Part shown: positions 1-6,426 of the stretch, piece by piece
Layout: the number at the start of each line of letters is the position of its first letter
How positions within the stretch are numbered: position 1 is the stretch's first letter
NCBI GenBank assembly: GCA_947479995.1
Contig: CANKBT010000182.1
Location: 1-6,426 of the forward strand
Reading direction: 5' to 3'
Length of the DNA stretch: 6,426 bases
Origin: Frankiaceae bacterium
GTDB taxonomy: Bacteria; Actinomycetota; Actinomycetes; Mycobacteriales; SCTD01
Notes under the pieces: generated by a model
Seen by the model: only the letters and a program-made list of their open reading frames with translations
Told to the model about the DNA's origin: nothing
The model's database searches: none
Made by a program: the position numbers and the translations under genes

Positions 1-34
1 CCACGCACCACCGCACGCCACGCACCACCGCACG
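1..34. repeat. 17-bp perfect tandem repeat, two copies
   Basis: The unit CCACGCACCACCGCACG occupies 1-17 and is repeated exactly at 18-34. The first copy begins at the first base of the window, so more copies may lie to the left. The tract is C-rich and G-poor and ends 2 nt before a 14-bp hairpin (37-77). It does not lie in any recognisable gene. It could be a replication-slippage duplication in a 3' untranslated region or part of a Rho-loading tract. The repeat itself is certain; its role is unknown. Confidence 0.85.
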
Positions 35-36
35 TC

Positions 37-77
37 CCCCCGGCGGCCGGTCCTCCTCGAGAGCCGGCCGCCGGGGG
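37..77. terminator. GC-rich 14-bp hairpin, probable terminator of an upstream gene
   Basis: Positions 37-50 (CCCCCGGCGGCCGG) pair perfectly with 64-77 across a 13-nt loop, which can add about 3 more base pairs. No T-run follows on either strand, which is usual for actinobacterial terminators. It most likely ends transcription of a + strand gene just left of the window and insulates the acyl-CoA ligase gene at 137. The direction is inferred, because the neighbouring gene is not visible. Confidence 0.55.
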
Positions 78-123
78 CGCTCAGCCCCCCTGCGCGCAGA
101 GCCGTCCCGCCCGTCCCGACCCG

Positions 124-129
124 CTGGAG
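124..129 (+). promoter_or_regulatory. Ribosome binding site of the acyl-CoA ligase
   Basis: CTGGAG, containing the GGAG core, ends 7 nt before the GTG at 137 and supports that start. No convincing -10 or -35 boxes were seen in 78-123, so the promoter is not assigned. Confidence 0.6.
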
Positions 130-136
130 CCCGCCC

Positions 137-1672
<1,536 letters not shown>

Positions 1673-1688
1673 CCGCCGACCCGCACGC

Positions 1689-1723
1689 CGACGACCGGGC
1701 TCCCCGCGGGGGCCCGGTCGTCG
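1689..1723 (+). terminator. Rho-independent-type terminator after the acyl-CoA ligase
   Basis: CGACGACCGGGC (1689-1700) pairs perfectly with GCCCGGTCGTCG (1712-1723), a 12-bp stem with an 11-nt loop that can itself fold (CCCC/GGGG). It starts 16 nt after the ligase stop codon. There is no T-tract, as is common in actinobacteria. It separates the ligase from the lipoprotein-tsaB unit. Confidence 0.75.
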
Positions 1724-1817
1724 CGCGTCCGGGCCGTCGCGCGCCGGGGTCCTCGTCCGGGCCCTCGTCCGCGTCGTGGGCGCGCACGGGGTCCCGGCCC
1801 CGGGGCGCGGGCCCGGC

Positions 1818-1823
1818 TAGCGT
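1818..1823 (+). promoter_or_regulatory. -10 box of a probable leaderless promoter for the lipoprotein-tsaB-rimI unit
   Basis: TAGCGT fits the actinobacterial TANNNT -10 consensus and ends 7 nt before the GTG at 1831. Transcription would therefore start at or next to the start codon. No ribosome binding site precedes 1831, which agrees with a leaderless mRNA. No recognisable -35 box was seen in the GC-rich 1790-1805 region. The same kind of box lies before tsaD. Confidence 0.5.
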
Positions 1824-1830
1824 CGCGGGC

Positions 1831-2379
1831 GTGCGCCGCACCGCCCCCGCCGCCGTCCTGCTGCTCGCCGCCGCCCTGAGCGCGTGCGGCGGCGCCGACC
1901 GCGCGCGGGTCGAGGCCGACCTGCCGCGCGTCGACCCCTGCCTCGACCTGCCCGCCGACGCCGCCATGCCCGAGGAGTGCCTCGGCGGCGACCCGGCGCC
2001 CGCGGCCAGCCCGCCCGCCGAGGGCAGCGCCGCGTACGCCGCGCTCGTCATCGAGCCCGTGCCCGGCCAGCTGGCCGCCGCCGGCAACGACGCCGACGTC
2101 GCGCGCACCGGCGGCCAGCTCGTCGTCACGGTGCCCGCCGGCGGGCGCCTCGGCGTGCAGGCCGTGTGCGAGGGGGCCGCCCGGCTCACGGTGACCGTCG
2201 AGCCGGCGGGCGACGCCTTCCCCGGCGGCGTGGCCACGGACTTCCCCTGCGGCGACGGCGCGCCCCGCGAGTCGACCGTGGAGGAGCCGGCGCCCGGCGC
2301 CGCCCCCGCCGCCCGCACCGTCACCGTCACCGCGCCGGCGCCCTCGCGCTGGTACGTCGCCGTCTACGCGAGGCCCTGA
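1831..2379 (+). CDS. Putative secreted lipoprotein of unknown function
   Basis: The 182-residue product has a short lipoprotein signal: MRR, a hydrophobic stretch of about residues 5-16, and the lipobox L16-S-A-C19. This predicts Lgt/LspA processing and a lipid anchor at C19 on the outer face of the membrane. The mature part is rich in Ala, Pro, Gly and acidic residues. It holds four further cysteines (C37, C50, C113, C140), enough for two disulfides outside the cell. The C-terminal part alternates valines and threonines (RLTVTVEP, RTVTVTAP) and ends RWYVAVYARP, which suggests a small beta-sandwich, perhaps like PPC-type domains; this is only an impression. GTG 1831 is the only start that leaves the signal peptide intact. 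The stop is 1 nt from the tsaB start, so the two are almost certainly co-transcribed. The frame stays open far upstream through the ligase gene, but that part is a shadow. I do not recognise the family. Confidence 0.75.
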   Translation: MRRTAPAAVLLLAAALSACGGADRARVEADLPRVDPCLDLPADAAMPEECLGGDPAPAASPPAEGSAAYAALVIEPVPGQLAAAGNDADVARTGGQLVVTVPAGGRLGVQAVCEGAARLTVTVEPAGDAFPGGVATDFPCGDGAPRESTVEEPAPGAAPAARTVTVTAPAPSRWYVAVYARP

Positions 2380-2380
2380 C

Positions 2381-3052
2381 GTGCTCGTCCTCGGCATGGA
2401 CACCTCCAGCCCAGCCGTCTCGGTGGCGGTCGTCGAGCTGCTCCCCGGGCCCACGTGGGGGCGCTCCGCCCGCTGGCGGGTCGTCGACGGCGGCAAGCAC
2501 GGCGAGCTGCTCGCGACCGGCATCGCCAGCGTCCTGCGCGAGGTCGCGGCCCGGCCGGCCGACCTCGGCGCGGTCGCCGTCGGGCTCGGGCCCGGCCCCT
2601 TCACCGGCCTGCGGGTCGGCGTCATGACGGCCGCCGCCACCGCCGACGCGCTCGGCATCCCGGTCTACGGCGTCTGCTCGCTCGACGCCGTCACCGACTG
2701 GGAGGAGCACGACACCCCGCGCCTGGTCGTCACCGACGCCCGGCGCAAGGAGGTCTACTGGGCCGAGTACGCCGCCGACGACGAGCGGGTCGCCGGGCCG
2801 TCGGTGATGCGCCCCGACGCGCTCAAGGCCGCGCTCGACGAGACCGGCTGGACCGGGCGCGTCGTCGGCGCGGGCGCGCAGCTGCACGGCTTCGCCGGCG
2901 CCGGCGAGCCGCTGCACCCCGACGCCGAGCAGGTCGTGCTGCTCGCCGCCCGCCGCGCGCTCGACGGCGCCCCCGGTGAGGTGCTCACCCCGCTCTACCT
3001 GCGCCGCCCCGACGCGACCCCGCCCGGCCAGCCCAAGCGCGCCACCCCGTGA
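2381..3052 (+). CDS. tsaB: tRNA threonylcarbamoyladenosine biosynthesis protein TsaB
   Basis: TsaB (YeaZ) is the non-catalytic partner of TsaD. With TsaE, the TsaB-TsaD dimer transfers threonylcarbamoyl from the TsaC product to A37 of ANN-decoding tRNAs. The 223-residue product has the ASKHA-fold hallmarks: MDTSSPAVSVAVV at residues 6-18, KHGELL near 39-44, and GLGPGPFTGLR at 68-78, followed by the long helix leading to GIPVYGVCSLDAV. VTDARRKEVYWAEY is also typical. Most relatives have serine rather than proline in the GPGSFTG segment (P73 here). Length is normal for the family. The GTG start lies 1 nt after the lipoprotein stop, with a weak GAGG at 2370-2373. The end overlaps rimI by 4 nt (GTGA), so translation of the two is probably coupled. 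Confidence 0.93.
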   Translation: MLVLGMDTSSPAVSVAVVELLPGPTWGRSARWRVVDGGKHGELLATGIASVLREVAARPADLGAVAVGLGPGPFTGLRVGVMTAAATADALGIPVYGVCSLDAVTDWEEHDTPRLVVTDARRKEVYWAEYAADDERVAGPSVMRPDALKAALDETGWTGRVVGAGAQLHGFAGAGEPLHPDAEQVVLLAARRALDGAPGEVLTPLYLRRPDATPPGQPKRATP

Positions 3053-3504
3053 CGGCCGGCGCCGCCCGCCTCGAGCGGTTCCGCTGGTGGCACGTCGACG
3101 CGGTGCTGCCCGTCGAGGCGGCCCTGTTCCCCGACGAGCCGTGGACCGCCCGCACCTTCTGGTCCGAGCTCGGCCAGGTCGGCACGCGGCACTACCTCGT
3201 CGCCCTCGACGGGGCGGCGGTGCGCGGCTACGCCGGCCTGTGCGACTACCCCGACGAGGCCTGGGTGCAGACGCTCGCGGTCGCGCCGGACGCGCAGGGC
3301 CAGGGGCTCGGCGGCCGGCTGCTGCGCGCGCTGCTCGAGGTCGCCGAGGCGCTCGGCCAGCGCACCGTCGCCCTCGAGGTGCGGGCCGACAACGCCGCCG
3401 CGCAGGCGCTCTACGCGCGGCACGGCTTCACGCGCACGGGCGTGCGCCGCGGCTACTACCAGCCGAGCGGCGTCGACGCGCTCGTGCTCACCCGGCGCTC
3501 CTAG
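3049..3504 (+). CDS. rimI: Ribosomal protein S18-alanine N-acetyltransferase RimI (GNAT family)
   Basis: This 151-residue GNAT enzyme transfers acetyl from acetyl-CoA to a protein N-terminus. RimI classically acts on ribosomal protein S18, and actinobacterial homologues may accept other substrates. The acetyl-CoA pyrophosphate loop Q83-x-x-G86-x-G88 follows the strand VQTLAVAPD. The segment LEVRADNAAAQALYARHGF (about 109-127) places E110 and Y122 at the spacing of the general base E103 and general acid Y115 of Escherichia coli RimI. The C-terminal RRGYYQPSGVDALVL is also RimI-like. It starts at a GTG that overlaps the tsaB stop (GTGA) and has no clear ribosome binding site, which points to translational coupling. 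Its position between tsaB and tsaD is the usual one in actinobacteria. The stop codon TAG forms the first half of a -10 box for tsaD. Confidence 0.92.
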   Translation: MTAGAARLERFRWWHVDAVLPVEAALFPDEPWTARTFWSELGQVGTRHYLVALDGAAVRGYAGLCDYPDEAWVQTLAVAPDAQGQGLGGRLLRALLEVAEALGQRTVALEVRADNAAAQALYARHGFTRTGVRRGYYQPSGVDALVLTRRS

Positions 3505-3507
3505 GCT
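3502..3507 (+). promoter_or_regulatory. -10 box of a probable leaderless tsaD promoter, overlapping the rimI stop
   Basis: TAGGCT matches TANNNT and ends 6 nt before the GTG at 3514. Its first three bases are the rimI stop codon. There is no ribosome binding site between rimI and tsaD. No good -35 is visible. The promoter would allow tsaD to be made separately from tsaB and rimI; read-through from upstream remains likely as well. Confidence 0.5.
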
Positions 3508-3513
3508 CGTCGC

Positions 3514-4542
3514 GTGCGCAGCCCGAGCAGCGAGCCCCTGGTCCTCGGCATCGAGACCTCCTGCGACGAGACCGGCGTCGGCGTCGTGCGCGGGCACGAG
3601 CTGCTCGCCGACGAGGTGGCGAGCAGCGTCGACGAGCACGCGCGCTTCGGCGGCGTCGTGCCCGAGGTCGCCAGCCGCGCGCACCTCGAGGCGATGGTGC
3701 CGACCGTGCACCGCGCGCTCGCCACCGCAGGCGTGCGGCTGACCGACCTCGACGCGGTCGCGGTGACCGCCGGCCCCGGGCTCGCCGGAGCGCTGCTCGT
3801 CGGCGTCGCGGCCGCCAAGGCGTACTCCCTCGCGCTCGGGGTGCCGCTCTACGGCGTCAACCACCTCGCCTCGCACGTGGCGGTCGACGTGCTGGAGCAC
3901 GGGCCGCTGCCCGAGCCCGCCGTCGCGATGCTCGTCAGCGGCGGGCACTCGAGCCTGCTGCTCGTGCCCGACCTCACCCGCGAGCTGGTGCCGCTCGGGC
4001 AGACCGTCGACGACGCCGCGGGCGAAGCCTTCGACAAGGTCGCGCGGCTGCTGGGCCTCGGCTTCCCCGGCGGGCCGGTCGTCGACCGGCTCGCGCGCGA
4101 CGGCGACCCGGCGGCGATCGCCTTCCCCCGCGCGATGCCCGGCTCGTACGACGTGAGCTTCTCCGGGCTGAAGACGGCGGTCGCGCGGTGGGTCGAGGCG
4201 CACGAGGGCGCCGTGCCGGTCGCCGACGTCTGCGCGTCGTTCCAGGAGGCCGTCGTCGACGTGCTCACCGCCAAGGCGGTGCGGGCCTGCCGCGAGCACG
4301 GCGTCGACCACCTGCTGCTCGGCGGCGGCGTGGCCGCGAACAGCCGGCTGCGCGCGCTGGCGCAGGAGCGCTGCGACGCCGCGGGCGTCGTGCTGCGCGT
4401 GCCGCGCCCCGGGCTGTGCACCGACAACGGCGCCATGGTCGCGGCGCTCGGCGCACGGCTGGTCGACGCGGGCGTCGCCCCCAGCGCGCTCGACCTGCCG
4501 GCCGACAGCGCGCTGGACGTCACCGAGGTCATGGCCCGCTGA
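3514..4542 (+). CDS. tsaD: tRNA N6-adenosine threonylcarbamoyltransferase TsaD
   Basis: TsaD (Gcp, YgjD, the bacterial Kae1 homologue) is the catalytic subunit that attaches threonylcarbamoyl to A37 of tRNAs, giving t6A; it works with TsaB and TsaE. The 342-residue product has normal length and all expected motifs: GIETSCDET (12-20), the metal-binding histidines H117 and H121 in NHLASH, VSGGHSS (141-147), GEAFDKVARLLGLGFPGGP, SFSGLKTAV, GGGVAANSRLR, and the metal ligand D304 in CTDNGAMVA. An in-frame TAG at 3502 (the rimI stop) leaves GTG 3514 as the first possible start. The gap to rimI is 9 nt with no ribosome binding site; a TANNNT box suggests a leaderless transcript. The end lies 28 nt before the CIRCE element of groES with no room for a separate terminator, so some read-through into groES is possible. 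Confidence 0.96.
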   Translation: MRSPSSEPLVLGIETSCDETGVGVVRGHELLADEVASSVDEHARFGGVVPEVASRAHLEAMVPTVHRALATAGVRLTDLDAVAVTAGPGLAGALLVGVAAAKAYSLALGVPLYGVNHLASHVAVDVLEHGPLPEPAVAMLVSGGHSSLLLVPDLTRELVPLGQTVDDAAGEAFDKVARLLGLGFPGGPVVDRLARDGDPAAIAFPRAMPGSYDVSFSGLKTAVARWVEAHEGAVPVADVCASFQEAVVDVLTAKAVRACREHGVDHLLLGGGVAANSRLRALAQERCDAAGVVLRVPRPGLCTDNGAMVAALGARLVDAGVAPSALDLPADSALDVTEVMAR

Positions 4543-4562
4543 CGCGCGGCCCGGGGGCGGCG

Positions 4563-4592
4563 TTGCCCGGCTGGCACTCGCAGGGCTAGAGT
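4563..4592 (+). promoter_or_regulatory. groES-groEL promoter (-35 TTGCCC, -10 TAGAGT)
   Basis: TTGCCC (4563-4568) and TAGAGT (4587-4592) are separated by 18 bp and resemble a housekeeping-sigma promoter of actinobacteria. Start of transcription would fall near 4599, giving an untranslated leader of about 70 nt. The -10 box lies inside the CIRCE repeat, straddling the spacer and the right arm, so bound HrcA would block RNA polymerase. Confidence 0.6.
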
Positions 4593-4597
4593 GCCAG
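4571..4597 (+). promoter_or_regulatory. CIRCE operator (HrcA binding site)
   Basis: CTGGCACTC (4571-4579), a 9-nt spacer, then GAGTGCCAG (4589-4597) form a perfect 9-bp inverted repeat. This matches the CIRCE layout TTAGCACTC-N9-GAGTGCTAA apart from two substitutions mirrored in both arms. HrcA binds CIRCE and represses groESL until heat shock. The hrcA gene is not in this window. No HspR-type HAIR motif was seen. Confidence 0.93.
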
Positions 4598-4600
4598 CGA

Positions 4601-4610
4601 CAGGTACCTG
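4601..4610. other. 10-bp palindrome just downstream of the groES transcription start
   Basis: CAGGTACCTG is a perfect palindrome beginning 3 nt after the CIRCE right arm, close to the predicted +1. It could be a second operator or chance. Nothing else in the window repeats it. Confidence 0.3.
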
Positions 4611-4660
4611 ACCCCCGCGACGGCAGGCCACCCGTCCCCGTTCCGCGAACAGGACCCACT

Positions 4661-4665
4661 GGAGG
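4661..4665 (+). promoter_or_regulatory. groES ribosome binding site
   Basis: GGAGG ends 4 nt before the GTG at 4670. It is the strongest Shine-Dalgarno sequence in the window and fixes the groES start. Confidence 0.8.
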
Positions 4666-4669
4666 CACC

Positions 4670-4975
4670 GTGACCACCGCGACCAAGGTCGCCATCAAGC
4701 CGCTCGAGGACCGCATCGTCGTCCAGGCCTCCGAGGCCGAGACCACGACCGCCAGCGGCCTCGTCATCCCGGACACCGCGAAGGAGAAGCCCCAGGAGGG
4801 CGTCGTCGTCGCGGTCGGACCGGGCCGCTTCGAGGACGGCGCCCGCGTGCCGCTCGACGTGGCGGTCGGCGACAAGGTGCTCTACAGCAAGTACGGCGGC
4901 ACCGAGGTCAAGTACAGCGGCGAGGAGTACCTCGTGCTCTCCGCGCGCGACGTCCTCGCCGTCATCGAGGCCTAG
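4670..4975 (+). CDS. groES: Co-chaperonin GroES (Hsp10)
   Basis: The 101-residue cytoplasmic co-chaperonin forms a heptameric lid on GroEL and closes the folding chamber in an ATP-dependent cycle. Visible family features are the N-terminal strand KVAIKPLEDRIVV, the mobile loop at about 22-36 with the GroEL-binding hydrophobic triad L31-V-I33 (SGLVIPDTAKEKPQEG), VVAVGPGR, the second conserved block VAVGDKVLYSKYGGTEVK, and the C-terminal EEYLVLSARDVLAVIE. Length is standard. The start is a GTG with GGAGG 4 nt upstream. It is controlled by a CIRCE-overlapped promoter and lies 102 nt before groEL, with a strong hairpin between them. Confidence 0.97.
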   Translation: MTTATKVAIKPLEDRIVVQASEAETTTASGLVIPDTAKEKPQEGVVVAVGPGRFEDGARVPLDVAVGDKVLYSKYGGTEVKYSGEEYLVLSARDVLAVIEA

Positions 4976-5009
4976 GCACCGCACGGCACCACCGCACCAC
5001 CTGCTCTTC

Positions 5010-5046
5010 CGACGCCCCGGGAGCCCCTCGGGGCCCCGGGGCGTCG
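5010..5046 (+). terminator. Intercistronic hairpin between groES and groEL (partial terminator or processing site)
   Basis: CGACGCCCCGGG (5010-5021) pairs perfectly with CCCGGGGCGTCG (5035-5046). The 13-nt interior can add GCCC/GGGC around a CTCG loop, with one unpaired A. No T-run follows. It is preceded by a C-rich, G-poor stretch (4976-5009). It lies inside an operon, so it probably acts as an attenuator, a transcript-end stabiliser for groES, or a cleavage site that sets the groES:groEL ratio. The structure is clear from the sequence; the role is inferred. Confidence 0.7.
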
Positions 5047-5066
5047 ACATGCACGGCCCACTGCCT

Positions 5067-5073
5067 GAGAGGA
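5067..5073 (+). promoter_or_regulatory. groEL ribosome binding site
   Basis: GAGAGGA ends 4 nt before the GTG at 5078. It lies outside the hairpin (which ends at 5046), so it should be accessible when the hairpin forms. Confidence 0.65.
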
Positions 5074-5077
5074 ACTC

Positions 5078-6426
<1,349 letters not shown>

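Noticed and set aside
90..99. Palindrome CTGCGCGCAG upstream of the ligase
   Set aside because: GC-only palindromes of this size are common in sequence of this composition, and there is no promoter nearby to relate it to.
1797..1806. Palindrome GCCCCGGGGC before the lipoprotein promoter
   Set aside because: It has no loop to form a hairpin and is low-complexity GC. It falls near where a -35 would be but has no supporting feature.
3856..3876. NHLASH in TsaD as a possible loss of the usual NHLEGH motif
   Set aside because: Both metal-binding histidines (H117, H121) are kept, and from memory Ala-Ser at the middle positions is usual in actinobacterial TsaD.
2976..4589. Long Arg/Ala-rich open frame on the + strand overlapping rimI and tsaD
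   Set aside because: It is out of frame with both conserved genes and shows low-complexity Arg/Ala composition typical of shadow frames in high-G+C DNA.
2995..4875. A 626-codon open frame on the - strand across tsaB-rimI-tsaD-groES
   Set aside because: It runs across several conserved genes and the groES control region, with no recognisable domain. It is expected by chance where stop codons are rare.
4970..4977. GCCTAGGC palindrome around the groES stop as a possible internal groEL promoter
   Set aside because: TAGGCA lacks the final T of TANNNT, is about 100 nt from groEL and has no -35. There is no support for a separate groEL promoter here.

Overview
The window looks like chromosomal DNA from a high-G+C actinobacterium (class Actinomycetes). 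Nearly every third codon position is G or C. All seven genes lie on the + strand and begin with GTG. Two genes appear to be leaderless, preceded by TANNNT -10 boxes. The order tsaB-rimI-tsaD followed by groES-groEL, with a CIRCE operator before groES, is an arrangement common in that class. The order or genus cannot be fixed from the sequence alone.

Layout. Bases 1-136 are an intergenic tail with a 17-bp tandem repeat and a long GC-rich hairpin. Bases 137-1672 encode an acyl-CoA synthetase (AMP-forming, FadD type), closed by a second hairpin (1689-1723). Bases 1831-3504 are a tightly packed run: an unrecognised secreted lipoprotein (1831-2379), tsaB (2381-3052) and rimI (3049-3504). The junctions are a 1-nt gap and a 4-nt GTGA overlap. 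tsaD (3514-4542) follows after 9 nt, with its own probable leaderless promoter built over the rimI stop codon. Bases 4563-4669 are a heat-shock control region in which a sigma-70-like promoter is overlaid by a perfect CIRCE inverted repeat. groES (4670-4975) and a right-truncated groEL (5078 to the window end) follow, separated by 102 nt that contain a strong hairpin.

How the genes work together. TsaB and TsaD are two of the bacterial proteins that make the tRNA modification t6A37 (with TsaC/TsaC2 and TsaE, neither seen here). RimI is the ribosomal-protein S18 N-terminal acetyltransferase usually found beside them. GroES and GroEL form the chaperonin, expected to be repressed by HrcA through CIRCE. 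The acyl-CoA ligase is an independent unit. The lipoprotein shares the tsaB transcript but has no known link to t6A synthesis.

No mobile element, CRISPR array, tRNA or rRNA was found, and no gene-free stretch exceeds 300 bases. Most of the window is well-known housekeeping biology. The points worth a second look are the lipoprotein, the overlapping stop/promoter at rimI-tsaD, and the RNA structure between groES and groEL.
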